A program made the position numbers and the translations under genes. The notes beneath the pieces were generated by a model that saw only the letters and a program-made list of their open reading frames with translations, searched no databases and was not told the origin of the DNA. Source: Halobacterium sp. R2-5 (lineage in GTDB: Archaea > Halobacteriota > Halobacteria > Halobacteriales > Halobacteriaceae). Taken from it: DNA of 64,000 nucleotides. Positions 25,224-34,464 of the stretch are shown in pieces. The stretch's first letter is position 1; each line of letters starts with the position of its first letter. The DNA lies in contig NZ_JAANTH010000002.1 in assembly GCF_011734195.1 (NCBI RefSeq), forward strand, positions 248,001-312,000. The letters run 5' to 3'.

Positions 25224-26491
25224 TCCCAGGGGACGGAGCGCTCGGTGATTTCGCCCGCGAGCGGCGTGCGCATCGTCTCCGCGGCGTTCTCCGTGTTCGC
25301 GAGCGCCCACATCAGCTTCACCTTCGCGGTGCCGGGGAGCATGTCCTCGCCCTCGACGACGCCCGCGTCGAGGAGGTCGCGGCCCGTGTCGTAGACGCGG
25401 TCGCAGACCCTGCCTTCGAGGCACTGACTGGTCATCACGACCGTCGTGCCGTCCTCGACCAGTTCCTCGATGGTGTCGATGAACTCCGTGTGGACGTGCC
25501 CGAGGCCCGTTCCCTCGATGACGACGCCGGATTTGCCCTCGCAGGCCTCGAAAAACGCGGGGTCCATCCCGGGCGTGAACTTCACGAGTTCGACGTCCGA
25601 GTCGAGGTCCGCGTCGATGTCGAGGTCCGTCTCGCCGCGCTCGTCGTACTCCCCGGTGAACTCGACGCCACGGGAGTCAGCGGTCGCGTCCTCGCTGGCC
25701 TCGTCGTAGTCGACGTAGCCGAGCGGCTCCGCGCCGACGGTCTCGAAGGCGTCGCGGCGGCTCGTGTGGTTCTTCCGGACGCGCGTGCCGCGGTGGAGCG
25801 CACACTTGTCGTCGCTCTCGGAGGCGTGCATGCAGACCATCACCTCGGCGGTGTCGGCCTTCGCGGCCTCCACCGAGCAGACCGCGTTCATCACGTTGTC
25901 CGAGGACGGCCGGTCCGCGGAGCGCTGGCTGCCCGTGAAGACGATGGGTACGGGCGTGTCGAGGACGAACGAGAGCACGCTCGCGGAGTACTGCATCGTG
26001 TCCGTGCCGTGCATCACGACGACGCCGTCCGCGCCGTTCTCGATCTCCTCGTGGACGGCCTCCGCGAGCTCCCGCCAGATCGGCGGCTCCATGTTCTCCG
26101 AGAGGATGTTCGCGACGACGCGCCCGCGGTAGTTCGCGCGGCCCGCGAGGTCCGGCACCGCCCGCAGCACGTCCTCGGCGTCGAACTGCGCGGTGACGGC
26201 GCCGGTCCGGTAGTCCACGGTCGAGGCGATCGTCCCACCAGTAGAGATGAGTGCGATGGTCGGCAGGTCGTCGTCGAACTCCACCTCGGAGGCGGCCTCC
26301 TCCTCGGGCTCGCTCTCGACGTCGTAGACGTCCCGCTCCAGCACTTCCACGTCGGCCGCGTCGCGGTCGACGCCGACGTTGTACCCGGAGTCGAGTTTCA
26401 CGACGAGGTGGTCCGGCTCGGCCGACGGCAGCAGCACGCCCTCGTGGGTCGTGCCGTCCCGCCGGACGCGCACGCGGTCCCCTGTGTTCAT
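25220..26491 (-). CDS. gatD: Glu-tRNA(Gln) amidotransferase subunit D
   Basis: A 423-residue archaeal GatD. A short N-terminal beta domain (about 1-60) precedes an L-asparaginase type I fold with LISTGGTIAS (catalytic Thr about 84) and MHGTDTM (second Thr and Asp). GatD releases ammonia from glutamine or asparagine for GatE, which amidates Glu on tRNA-Gln. GatE is not in the window, so the two subunits are unlinked here. The gene follows a regulator gene on the same strand by 45 bases and overlaps the GNAT gene. Confidence 0.95.
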   Translation of the reverse strand: MNTGDRVRVRRDGTTHEGVLLPSAEPDHLVVKLDSGYNVGVDRDAADVEVLERDVYDVESEPEEEAASEVEFDDDLPTIALISTGGTIASTVDYRTGAVTAQFDAEDVLRAVPDLAGRANYRGRVVANILSENMEPPIWRELAEAVHEEIENGADGVVVMHGTDTMQYSASVLSFVLDTPVPIVFTGSQRSADRPSSDNVMNAVCSVEAAKADTAEVMVCMHASESDDKCALHRGTRVRKNHTSRRDAFETVGAEPLGYVDYDEASEDATADSRGVEFTGEYDERGETDLDIDADLDSDVELVKFTPGMDPAFFEACEGKSGVVIEGTGLGHVHTEFIDTIEELVEDGTTVVMTSQCLEGRVCDRVYDTGRDLLDAGVVEGEDMLPGTAKVKLMWALANTENAAETMRTPLAGEITERSVPWE

Positions 26492-26536
26492 GTCGAGAGG
26501 ATTCCGGACGCGCCGACGAAAAGGTTGCTACTCGGC

Positions 26537-27187
26537 TTACTCGGCGATGCGCCACTCGCCGTCCGTCCGCGTGACGACGTCCTGCTCGCGCAGCGTCTCG
26601 AGGACGCCCTCGACGAGCGGTTCGGGGGCGTCGAGGGTCGCGGCGACCGCGCTCGCGGAGCGCTCGCCGGCCGCCAGCGCCGCGAGCACGTCCGCGTACA
26701 GCCGCTCGTTGCCGTCGCCGACGGCGTCCCCGAGCTGGCCCTGGACGTCAGCGAGCCGGCCCTGCACCCAGCGCTGGGCGAGCGAGAGCTCGCGTTCGAG
26801 GTCCTTGAGCTCCTCGAGCTTCCCCGCGAGGTCCGCGACGTCGTCGTTGCGGTCCTGCTGGATGCGGATCGAGACGTGCTGGCAGCGCGTCAAGTCGAGG
26901 TCCGCGCTCGCGGGGTACGCGGACTTCGCGCCGAAGTCGAACGGCGACAGCCGGACCTCCAGGCGGAGGTTCTCGGCGATGTGGAAGTACTTCCGGCGCT
27001 GGTCGTCGACTTCGGACTCGACGAGCCCGGCGTCCTCCAGCCGCCGGAGGTGGTCGATGACGGCCTTCGGGCTGACACCGAGGTACTCCGATATCTCCGT
27101 GACGTAACAGGGTTTCCGCGCGAGCAGTCGGAGGATGCGTCGCCGGTTCTCGTTCCCGAGTATGTCGAGCAGTGCCCCCGAATCCAT
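26537..27187 (-). CDS. Winged-helix (ArsR-like) transcriptional regulator
   Basis: A 216-residue protein. The N-terminal winged helix (about 1-70) contains ILGNENRRRILRLLA and the recognition helix PKAVIDHLRRLEDAGL. A middle segment includes FHIAENLRLEVRLSPFDFG and a coiled coil (about 115-150), and a second winged-helix-like domain lies at the C-terminus (about 160-216). A dimer is expected. ATG at 27187 is used; GTG at 27193 is possible. It is divergent from a DUF5802 gene and precedes gatD, but no ligand can be proposed. Confidence 0.85.
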   Translation of the reverse strand: MDSGALLDILGNENRRRILRLLARKPCYVTEISEYLGVSPKAVIDHLRRLEDAGLVESEVDDQRRKYFHIAENLRLEVRLSPFDFGAKSAYPASADLDLTRCQHVSIRIQQDRNDDVADLAGKLEELKDLERELSLAQRWVQGRLADVQGQLGDAVGDGNERLYADVLAALAAGERSASAVAATLDAPEPLVEGVLETLREQDVVTRTDGEWRIAE

Positions 27188-27270
27188 CTTCACCCGGAGT
27201 TAGCGGCGAACGCGGATAAGGGTGTCTGCTCTCGGTGAAACTGCGCGACGACTCGGGGGTCCGCCGGAGC

Positions 27271-27278
27271 GCTTAAGT
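27271..27278 (+). promoter_or_regulatory. TATA box of the DUF5802-like gene
   Basis: GCTTAAGT lies about 28 bases before the ATG at 27304, the spacing of a leaderless haloarchaeal promoter. Confidence 0.5.
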
Positions 27279-27303
27279 CCTTCCATGCCAGAGTTTGACA
27301 CAC

Positions 27304-27642
27304 ATGTTCGAGGCATTCTCGAGCGGCTACTACCTCGGACGGCTGTACGTCGAACCGACCGGCGGCGACCGCGCCGTCATCAACAGCCGTCACCACGAGC
27401 GGGTCAACGAGCAGCTGTACGCCAGCGACGAGGGAATCTCCCGGACAGACCTCCCGCTCGTGATGAAGCTCGGCGCGGCCCACCTCCCGGTCCACGGCGG
27501 GGACGACGTGCCCGAGCGCACGCTCGCCGTCCCCGAGTCCGTCATCGAGAACGCCGACGTCGAGAACCCGCCGTCGCTCGAAGAAGTGCTGCTCGCGAAG
27601 CGGGAGCACGCCGCCCGCCTCTTCGACATGGGCGCCGTCTGA
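27304..27642 (+). CDS. Small haloarchaeal protein, probably DUF5802
   Basis: A 112-residue soluble protein, MFEAFSSGYYLGRLYVEP onward, with no membrane segment or metal motif. It resembles proteins annotated as DUF5802 in haloarchaea; that label is from memory. The function is unknown. It lies between a divergent regulator and the Vms1-like gene, 48 bases upstream of the latter. Confidence 0.75.
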   Translation: MFEAFSSGYYLGRLYVEPTGGDRAVINSRHHERVNEQLYASDEGISRTDLPLVMKLGAAHLPVHGGDDVPERTLAVPESVIENADVENPPSLEEVLLAKREHAARLFDMGAV

Positions 27643-27690
27643 CCGCCCCGGTGGGAAACGCCTAAGCGCCCGGGCCGCCGCCATTCGCTC

Positions 27691-28593
27691 ATGCTGGACG
27701 ACCTCCTCGGGCGCACCGACCTCAAGGAGCGCATCGAGGACCTCGAGGACGAGAACGAGTCCCTGCGGAACCGCCTCGACGCCGAGAGCGAGCGCCGCAG
27801 TGAGGCCGTCCGCGACAGGCAGGAAGCCGAGGAGCGCGTCAACGAGCTCGAAGACCGAATCACGGAGCTGGAGGACCGCGTGCGCCGACAGGGCAGCGGC
27901 GACGGCGAGCCGGAGTTCCGGGGGCGCCGGGACCTCCGCGGCGAGCGCCGCGAGCGCGTCGTCGCGCTCCTGGACAGCGTCGAGAGCACCGAGGAGGGCG
28001 TGCTCACGGCGTACGTGCCCGACGACCCGCCCGAGTCCGTCCGCGAAGCGTTCGGCGACCGCGCGCCACTCGTCGAGCGCGCCGCGCCCTGCCTCGTCGT
28101 CCGCGACCCCGAAGGTCTGCTCTCGGCCGCGCTGCGCCCGCCGAACCCGCCGGAAGCGTTCGCGGCGTGGGACTCGACCGTCCAGATGGAGCGCGAGTGG
28201 CTCGCGCCCACGGGCCAATACGCGCTCGCAGTCGTGCGCGCGGACCTGTTCGCGCTGGGCGTGTACGATGCCGATTCTGGCGACGGCCCGCAGCCCGAGC
28301 GCGTCCACTTCGAGGGGTTCACCAGCGACGTGAAGGGCAAGCACTCGAAGGGCGGCTTCTCGCAGGACCGCTTCGAGCGGCGGCGCGAGAGCCAGATTCG
28401 CGAACACCTGGAGAAGTGCCAGCGCGCGCTCGACGGCGTGGACGCCGAGCGCGTGTTCGTCGTCGGCGAGGGGACGCTGCTCGACGAGTTCGACGCCGAC
28501 GCGACGGCCGCCGTGGACGCGACGGGGAAGCCCGAGGCAGCGCTCGACGACGCGCACGACGCGTTCTGGACGGTGCCGCTGTCCCTGTTGTGA
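27691..28593 (+). CDS. Vms1/ANKZF1-like (VLRF1) peptidyl-tRNA hydrolase
   Basis: A 300-residue protein with an N-terminal coiled coil (about 6-70) and a release-factor-like domain. The key stretch KGKHSKGGFSQDRFERRRE (about 217-235) matches the VLRF1 loop, in which a Gln stands where eRF1 has its catalytic GGQ glutamine. In eukaryotes Vms1 cuts nascent chains from tRNA on stalled 60S subunits. A similar rescue role is likely here. The coiled coil may contact the ribosome or a partner. No ribosome-quality-control partner gene is adjacent. Confidence 0.87.
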   Translation: MLDDLLGRTDLKERIEDLEDENESLRNRLDAESERRSEAVRDRQEAEERVNELEDRITELEDRVRRQGSGDGEPEFRGRRDLRGERRERVVALLDSVESTEEGVLTAYVPDDPPESVREAFGDRAPLVERAAPCLVVRDPEGLLSAALRPPNPPEAFAAWDSTVQMEREWLAPTGQYALAVVRADLFALGVYDADSGDGPQPERVHFEGFTSDVKGKHSKGGFSQDRFERRRESQIREHLEKCQRALDGVDAERVFVVGEGTLLDEFDADATAAVDATGKPEAALDDAHDAFWTVPLSLL

Positions 28594-28624
28594 CTGCTCG
28601 CTCGCGCGGTTGCCTCCGGCTTCA

Positions 28625-28634
28625 CGCTTAAGGC
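28625..28634 (+). promoter_or_regulatory. TATA box of the dgcN-dgcA-like pair
   Basis: CGCTTAAGGC is centred about 27 bases before the ATG at 28657. Confidence 0.5.
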
Positions 28635-28656
28635 GGCGGGGGGCCTCCGTCGTCGT

Positions 28657-29670
28657 ATGAACGTCGCACTCCTCGCACACGAGCAGTTCCCCGACCGCGC
28701 GAAGACCGCGGTGGGCGTCCTCCGGTACGCCGACTACGACGTGGTCGCGGTCCTCGACAGGGACAACGACGGCAGCCGCGTCGCCGACCACGTGCCGGAC
28801 GTGCAGGACGCGCCCGTGGTCGCGTCGATGAGCGACGTCGACGAGGACGTGGACGCGCTCGTCATCGGCATCGCGCCCATCGGCGGCGGGTTCGAGGAGT
28901 CGTGGCGGCCGGACGTGCGGAACGCGCTCGAGCGCGGCTGCGACGTCTACTCGGGCCTGCACTACTTCCTCGAAGACGACGAGGAGTTCGCGGCCCTCGC
29001 CGCCGAACACGGCGCCGAACTCTGGGACGTGCGGAAGCCGCCCGCGGACCTCGGCGTCGCGGACGGCGTCGCGGACAGCGTGGACGCCACGGTCGTCACG
29101 ACGGTGGGGACGGACTGCTCGGTCGGGAAGATGACCGCTACGCGGGAACTGTACGAGACCGCCCGCGAGCAGGGGATGGACGCGGCGTTCGTCGCGACCG
29201 GGCAGACCGGCATCCTCATCGAGGGCGAGGGCATCCCAGTCGACCGCGTCGTCTCGGACTTCGCCGCGGGCGCGGTCGAGCAGATGGTCCTCGAAGCGGG
29301 CGCGGACCACGACTACGTCTTCGTGGAGGGACAGGCGAGCATCGTCCACCCCGCGTACTCGGGGGTCACCGCGAGCATCGTCCACGGATCGATGCCCGAC
29401 CACCTCGTGCTCTGCCACGAGGTCGGCCGCGACTCCGTCCACGGCTACGACCAGGAACTCCCGCCAGTCGGCGAGTTCGTGGACCGCTTCGAGGCGTTCG
29501 CCGAACCCGTCGCCGACGCGGACGTGGTCGGCGGCATGCTGAACACGCGCAGCGTCGACAGCGACGACGAGGCCCGCGAGGCAATTGCGGACTTCGCGGA
29601 CGCCATCGACGCGCCCGCCGACGACCCCGTGCGCTTCGACCCCGGGTCGGTGATCGAGGTGATTCGATGA
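28657..29670 (+). CDS. DUF1611 protein, DgcN-like N-acetyltransferase
   Basis: A 337-residue DUF1611 protein. The N-terminal Rossmann-like domain (about 1-130) precedes a P-loop NTPase-like domain with GTDCSVGKMT near residue 152. DUF1611 includes DgcN, which N-acetylates D-glutamate in marine bacteria so that the partner racemase DgcA can convert it to the L form. The next gene is an enolase-superfamily epimerase overlapping by four bases, exactly the DgcN-DgcA order. The D-amino-acid role is therefore inferred from family and pairing. Confidence 0.85.
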   Translation: MNVALLAHEQFPDRAKTAVGVLRYADYDVVAVLDRDNDGSRVADHVPDVQDAPVVASMSDVDEDVDALVIGIAPIGGGFEESWRPDVRNALERGCDVYSGLHYFLEDDEEFAALAAEHGAELWDVRKPPADLGVADGVADSVDATVVTTVGTDCSVGKMTATRELYETAREQGMDAAFVATGQTGILIEGEGIPVDRVVSDFAAGAVEQMVLEAGADHDYVFVEGQASIVHPAYSGVTASIVHGSMPDHLVLCHEVGRDSVHGYDQELPPVGEFVDRFEAFAEPVADADVVGGMLNTRSVDSDDEAREAIADFADAIDAPADDPVRFDPGSVIEVIR

Positions 29671-30701
29671 AGGCGTCCTTCGAGCGCCGCGAGTTCCCGC
29701 TCGAACACCCCTTCACCATCTCGCGGGGCACGCAGCAGACCGCGGGGAACGTCGTCGTGCGCGTCGAGGACGACGACGGCAACGTCGGCGTCGGCGGCGC
29801 CGCACCGTCCCCGCACTACGGGGAGACGGCCGCGACCGTCGAGGCGGTGCTCCCGGACCTGCTCGCGGTCGTCGAGCGCGCCGACGACCCGCACGCGCTC
29901 GCGCGCATCGAGACCGGGATGCGGGAGGTCGTCTCGGACAACCCCGCGGCGCGGGCCGCGGTCAGCATCGCGTGTCACGACCTCGCCGCGAAGCGCGCGG
30001 ACCTGCCGCTGTACCGCTACTGGGGGCTGGACGCCGCGAACAGCCTCGACACCTCCTACACCATCGGCATCGACGACGAGGAGACGATGCGCGAGAAGAC
30101 CGCCGAGGCCGTCGACGCGGGCTACGGCACGCTGAAGGTGAAACTCGGCACGAGCCGGGACGAACAGCTCCTGTCGGCGGTCCGGGAGGCCGCGCCCGAC
30201 GCCACCATCCGCGTGGACGCCAACGAGGCGTGGACGCCGAAGGAGGCCGTCCGGAACATCGAGTGGCTCGCCGACTACGGCGTCGAGTTCGTCGAGCAGC
30301 CCGTCCCCGCGGAGAACCGCGAGGGCCTGAAGTACGTCTACGAGCGCTCCCCGCTCCCGATCGCGGCCGACGAGTCCTGTGTCGTCGCCAGCGACATTCC
30401 GGACATCGCGGACCGTTGTGACATCGCGAACCTGAAGCTGATGAAGACCGGCGGCCTCCGCGAGGCCAAGCGACTGGTTCACGCCGCCCGCGCGCACGGC
30501 CTCGAAGTCATGTGCGGGTGCATGATCGAGTCGAACGCCAGCATCGCGGCGGCCTGCCACCTCGCGCCGCTGCTGGACTACGCCGACCTCGACGGCTCGC
30601 TGCTGCTCGCCGCGGACGACTTCGAGGGCGTTCCGATGCCCGCCGGCCGCGTCGACCTGCAGGCCGTCGACCGGCCCGGCACGGGCGTCCGCGAGGCCTG
30701 A
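29667..30701 (+). CDS. Dipeptide epimerase / DgcA-like N-acyl amino acid racemase (enolase superfamily)
   Basis: A 344-residue muconate-lactonising-subgroup enzyme. The catalytic lysines are in LKVKLG (about 157 and 159). Metal ligands are in RVDANEAW (about 185), VEQPVP (about 210) and AADESC (about 235), and the opposite lysine is in LKLMKTGG (about 259). A lysine on both faces fits a 1,1-proton-transfer racemase. It may epimerise L-Ala-D/L-Glu dipeptides or racemise N-acetyl-D-glutamate; the DUF1611 neighbour favours the latter. Its ATG overlaps the DUF1611 stop (ATGA). Confidence 0.9.
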   Translation: MKASFERREFPLEHPFTISRGTQQTAGNVVVRVEDDDGNVGVGGAAPSPHYGETAATVEAVLPDLLAVVERADDPHALARIETGMREVVSDNPAARAAVSIACHDLAAKRADLPLYRYWGLDAANSLDTSYTIGIDDEETMREKTAEAVDAGYGTLKVKLGTSRDEQLLSAVREAAPDATIRVDANEAWTPKEAVRNIEWLADYGVEFVEQPVPAENREGLKYVYERSPLPIAADESCVVASDIPDIADRCDIANLKLMKTGGLREAKRLVHAARAHGLEVMCGCMIESNASIAAACHLAPLLDYADLDGSLLLAADDFEGVPMPAGRVDLQAVDRPGTGVREA

Positions 30702-30788
30702 CTCCGCGCTTCGATCTTCGGGGCGTGCGGCACGCGGCCGCACCGTCTCAACAGGCTTATGGGTGCCTCCGGGCGAAGGAAAACCCAC

Positions 30789-32711
30789 ATGAGCAGCGTT
30801 ACTGTGACGCTCCCGGACGGCGCCACGCTGGACGTCGACGCCGGGGCGACGGTCGAGGACGTAGCGTACGAAATCGGGCCCGGCCTCGGCCGTGACACAG
30901 TCGCCGGGAAGCTCGACGGCGAACTCGTCGCGAAGGAGGAACCCATCACGGAGGACCGCGAGATCGAGATCGTCACCGAGGGTTCCGACGACTACCTCGA
31001 CGTCCTCCGGCACACGGCCGCGCACGTGCTCGCGCAGGCCCTCGTCCGCCACCACCCCGACGCGAAACTCACCATCGGCCCGTACACCGACGAGGGGTTC
31101 TACTACGACATCGCGGACGTCGAGCTCGACGCCGACGACCTCGAGGAGATTCAGGCAGAAGCCGAGGACATCATCGAGGCGGACTACGACGTCGAGCGCC
31201 TCGAGTACGACCGCGAGGAAGCCGTCGAGAAGTACGAGGACAATCCGTTCAAGCGCGAGATTCTCGACACCGAGGCGGCCGGCGAGGACCCCGTGAGCTT
31301 CTACAAGCAGGACGGCTTCGAGGACCTCTGCCAGGGCCCGCACGTCGACTCCACGGGCGAAATCGGCGGCTTCGAGGTCCTCGAAACCTCGGCGGCGTAC
31401 TGGCGCGGCGACGAGGACCGCGAGACCTTGACTCGGGTGTACGGCACGGCGTTCCCGACCGAGGACGGCCTGGAGGAGTACCTCCAGCGCCGCGAGGAGG
31501 CCAAAGAACGGGACCATCGGAAGCTCGGCTCCGAGATGGACCTGTTCTCCATCCCAGACGTCACGGGCCCCGGCCTCCCGCTGTACCACCCGAACGGGAA
31601 GACCGTGCTGCGGGAGCTCTCGGACTACGTCCACGGGCTCAACCGCGACATGGGCTACGACGAGGTCGAGACCCCGCACCTGTTCCGCACGGAGCTCTGG
31701 AAGCAGTCCGGGCACTACGACAACTACGTCGACGACATGTTCCTCATGGACGTCGACGACGAGGAGTACGGCCTGAAGCCGATGAACTGCCCGGGCCACG
31801 CCACCATCTTCGACCAGTCCTCGTGGAGCTACCGCGACCTCCCCGTTCGGTACTTCGAGGACGGCAAAGTGTACCGCCGCGAGCAGCGCGGCGAGCTCTC
31901 CGGGCTCTCGCGGGTGTGGGCGTTCACCATCGACGACGGCCACGTGTTCGCGCGCGCCGACCAGATCGAGGAGGAGGTCCGGCGCATCATGGACCTCATC
32001 TTCGAGGTGCTGGACACGTTCGACCTCGACTACGAGGTCGCGCTCGCCACGCGCCCCGAGAAGTCCGTCGGCAGCGACGAAATCTGGGAGCAGTCCGAGA
32101 GCCAGCTCCGCGACGTCCTCGACGAGCAGAACGTCGACTACGACCTCGAACCCGGCGACGGCGCGTTCTACGGGCCGAAGATCGACTTCGCGTTCGAGGA
32201 CGCGCTCGGCCGCACGTGGGACGGCCCGACCGTCCAGCTCGACTTCAACATGCCGGACCGCTTCGACCTCGAATACACGGGCTCGGACAACGACGCCCAC
32301 CAGCCGGTGATGATTCACCGCGCGCTCTACGGGAGCTACGAGCGCTTCTTCATGGTGCTCATCGAGCACTACAACGGGAAGTTCCCGACGTGGCTCGCGC
32401 CCGAGCAGGTCCGCATCCTCCCCGTGACCGACGACAACCTCGGGTACGCCCACCGCGTGAAGAACGAACTGGAGGGCTACCGCGTCGAGGTCGAGGACCG
32501 CGACTGGACCGTCGGCCGGAAGATCCAGCAGGCCCACGACGACAACGTCCCCTACATGCTCGTCCTCGGCGACGACGAGGAGGAAGCCGGCACGGTCTCC
32601 GTGCGCGACCGCCAGGAGCGCGAGCGCAACGACGTCGACGTCGACACGTTCGTCGACCACCTCGACAGCGAGGTCGCGGAGAAGCGCACCGAACCGGACT
32701 TCGTCGGGTAA
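30789..32711 (+). CDS. thrS: Threonyl-tRNA synthetase
   Basis: A 640-residue class II synthetase. Order of domains: TGS (about 1-62), editing domain with [11 protein letters not shown] and the LCQGPHVDS Cys/His motif (about 70-240), catalytic core with [19 protein letters not shown], motif 2 [12 protein letters not shown], motif 3, and an anticodon-binding domain (about 535-640). The editing domain is the bacterial/eukaryotic type rather than the D-amino-acid-deacylase type of many archaea. The start [11 protein letters not shown] gives a full TGS domain. GGCTTATGGG lies about 30 bases upstream. It is convergent with pspA. Confidence 0.97.
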   Translation: MSSVTVTLPDGATLDVDAGATVEDVAYEIGPGLGRDTVAGKLDGELVAKEEPITEDREIEIVTEGSDDYLDVLRHTAAHVLAQALVRHHPDAKLTIGPYTDEGFYYDIADVELDADDLEEIQAEAEDIIEADYDVERLEYDREEAVEKYEDNPFKREILDTEAAGEDPVSFYKQDGFEDLCQGPHVDSTGEIGGFEVLETSAAYWRGDEDRETLTRVYGTAFPTEDGLEEYLQRREEAKERDHRKLGSEMDLFSIPDVTGPGLPLYHPNGKTVLRELSDYVHGLNRDMGYDEVETPHLFRTELWKQSGHYDNYVDDMFLMDVDDEEYGLKPMNCPGHATIFDQSSWSYRDLPVRYFEDGKVYRREQRGELSGLSRVWAFTIDDGHVFARADQIEEEVRRIMDLIFEVLDTFDLDYEVALATRPEKSVGSDEIWEQSESQLRDVLDEQNVDYDLEPGDGAFYGPKIDFAFEDALGRTWDGPTVQLDFNMPDRFDLEYTGSDNDAHQPVMIHRALYGSYERFFMVLIEHYNGKFPTWLAPEQVRILPVTDDNLGYAHRVKNELEGYRVEVEDRDWTVGRKIQQAHDDNVPYMLVLGDDEEEAGTVSVRDRQERERNDVDVDTFVDHLDSEVAEKRTEPDFVG

Positions 32712-32747
32712 ACAGCCGACTGCGGGCGCGAGCCCGCCGGTACTCGG

Positions 32748-33647
32748 CTACGCGCGCTCTTCTTCGCGGATGGCGTCGAGCTCTTCGTCGACGCCATCCT
32801 CGTCGCCCTCGCCGACCGCCGGCTCGCCGCTCTTGTCGGCTCGCCCGACTGGGTCCTCGCCGGCGGGCTCGCGGTCGATCTCCGCCACGGCGTTATCGAG
32901 GTCGTGGCCGCCGTCCTCGACTTCGACGTCCACTGGCTCCTCGCGCTCGCCGTCGCCGTCGACGTCCGCGCGGATGGCGTCCAGCTCCGCCTCCACGTCG
33001 TCGCGCTCGCCGTCGAGCTCGCGGTCGATGCGGTCGCGGTCGTCGCCCAGCGGCCCGTCGAGGCTGCCGCGCTCGCTGAGCTCGTCCATCGCCGCCGCGC
33101 GCGCCTCCATCTCCTCGGTCTGGTCGCGGGCGCGCTCGATGGCGCGCGCCACGTCGCCGTTCCCGTCGTCGATGCCCGTGACTGCCTCCGAGACGCGCGT
33201 TCGGGCCTCCGCGGCCTCGTGGCGGGCCTTCATCGTCTCCTTCTTCGTGCGGAACTCCTCGACTTTCGCTTCGAGGTCGTCCTTCTGTCCTTCGAGGTCC
33301 CGCTGGGTCTGTTCGAGGCTCGCGATCTGGTCGTCGATTTCGGCGACCTGGTCGCGCTTGCGCTGTTTCTTCTCGAGGGCGCGCCGCGCGAGGTCGTCCC
33401 GACCCTGCCGGACGGCCTCCCACGCCTGGTCGTCGTGCTTCTCGACGTTCTGCGCGAGGCGCTCGCGCTGGACCTCGAGGCGTTTCTTCTGGGCGGTGAG
33501 GTCGGCCAGCCCCTGCTCGACGTCCCGGAGTTCGTCGCGGAGCCGCTGGTAGGAGTAGTCCAGGGTCTCCGTCGGGTCCTCGGCGGAACTGACGAGGGCG
33601 TTCAGTTTCGACCGGACCGCGTACGAGAGTCGTGATACGATACCCAT
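32748..33647 (-). CDS. PspA/IM30 (ESCRT-III-like) family protein with an acidic tail
   Basis: A 299-residue protein. Residues 1-195 form the long heptad-rich helices of the PspA/IM30 family, beginning MGIVSRLSYAVRSKLNALVS, an amphipathic membrane-binding helix. The last 90 or so residues are a low-complexity Asp/Glu-rich tail with repeats such as DGDGEREEPVDVEVEDGG. Such proteins remodel or stabilise membranes under stress. The tail is beyond the usual family length. The gene is convergent with thrS and divergent from a hydrolase, with a hairpin-rich repeat in its upstream space. Confidence 0.87.
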   Translation of the reverse strand: MGIVSRLSYAVRSKLNALVSSAEDPTETLDYSYQRLRDELRDVEQGLADLTAQKKRLEVQRERLAQNVEKHDDQAWEAVRQGRDDLARRALEKKQRKRDQVAEIDDQIASLEQTQRDLEGQKDDLEAKVEEFRTKKETMKARHEAAEARTRVSEAVTGIDDGNGDVARAIERARDQTEEMEARAAAMDELSERGSLDGPLGDDRDRIDRELDGERDDVEAELDAIRADVDGDGEREEPVDVEVEDGGHDLDNAVAEIDREPAGEDPVGRADKSGEPAVGEGDEDGVDEELDAIREEERA

Positions 33648-33854
33648 ACACACGGATTGGGGCTCGGGACGTAAAACGTTCACCGCGTGCCCGACCGGAG
33701 GGAGGGCACGTTGACGCGAACGGTGAGCGAAGCGAGCCGTGAGCCGCGTGCTCGAACGTAGTGAGAGCACGGAACGAGCGAGCGGGGAACGGAGTGCCCC
33801 GCGCGAAAGACCACAACCACAGCCTACACGACACCCGACGCCGAACCCTCGTCC
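33648..33854. repeat. Intergenic space with a two-hairpin GAACGTAGTGAG element
   Basis: The space between the divergent pspA and hydrolase genes holds GGTGAGCGAAGCGAGCC and then CGTGCTC (33747-33753)/GAGCACG (33765-33771), a 7-base-pair stem with an 11-base loop. GAACGAGCGAGCGG (33772-33785) and a second stem GCGGGG/CCCCGC (33782-33787/33797-33802) follow. The same layout occurs in frame in the isoaspartyl peptidase gene at 1382-1429. Confidence 0.7.
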
Positions 33855-34457
33855 ATGCAACAGGAGACCGTGCTCGTGCCCGGCGGCCGGGACGTGGAAG
33901 CGACTCTCGACTCGCCCGACGGGGGCGCCACGGCGTGCGTCGTGATGTGCCCGCCACACCCCCAGCACCGCGGCCACCGCGGGGACGACCGCCTCGTCGC
34001 CGTCGCCGAGTACCTCGTCGAGCGGGGGGTGGCGGCGCTGCGCTTCGACTACGGCGACTGGGACGAGGGGCTCGGCGAGCGCGAGGACGCCCGGAACGCG
34101 GTGCGGTGGGCGAGCGAGCGCTACGACGACGTGGGCCTGTTCGGGTTCAGCTTCGGCGGGAGTATCGCCGCGCTCGCGGCCGCGAGCGTCGACGCCGACC
34201 TCTGTGCGGTGTCGCTGCTCGCGCCCGCCGCGGAGCTCGAAGCCGGGCTGGACGCCGCGGCCGCGCTCGAAGAGATAGCGGCGCCGCTGCAGGTGGTGTA
34301 CGCGACGCGGGACACGACCGCGGACTGGGAGCCGGTGGTCGAGGCCGCGCGGGGACTGGACTGCGACGTCGTGGAACTGGAAGCAGACCACTTCTTCGTC
34401 GGGCGCACCGACAGCGTCGCCGAGGCCGCCGGGCCGTTCCTCGCGCAGTCCTGCTAG
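33855..34457 (+). CDS. Alpha/beta hydrolase
   Basis: A 200-residue compact alpha/beta hydrolase. The nucleophile elbow is GFSFGG (Ser about 98), the early [13 protein letters not shown] loop would form the oxyanion hole, and ADHFFVG near residue 178 supplies the catalytic histidine; the acid is probably the Asp in ATRDTTADW. It matches the small bacterial/archaeal hydrolase group whose substrates are not known. It has no signal peptide. An inverted repeat separates it from pyrG. Confidence 0.87.
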   Translation: MQQETVLVPGGRDVEATLDSPDGGATACVVMCPPHPQHRGHRGDDRLVAVAEYLVERGVAALRFDYGDWDEGLGEREDARNAVRWASERYDDVGLFGFSFGGSIAALAAASVDADLCAVSLLAPAAELEAGLDAAAALEEIAAPLQVVYATRDTTADWEPVVEAARGLDCDVVELEADHFFVGRTDSVAEAAGPFLAQSC

Positions 34458-34464
34458 GGCGGAA

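Noticed and set aside
27190-29442. 750-codon antisense frame across the Vms1-like and DUF1611 genes
   Set aside because: Shadow of GC-rich coding sequence; it crosses three real genes and two promoters.
29445-32660. Open frame of over 1000 codons antisense to the epimerase and thrS
   Set aside because: The plus strand encodes two well-recognised enzymes with intact motifs. The antisense product has no recognisable fold and spans gene borders.
30789-32711. Bacterial-type editing domain in thrS as a sign of recent transfer
   Set aside because: Base composition and codon use match the neighbours, and haloarchaea as a group carry this type of enzyme, so any transfer was ancient.
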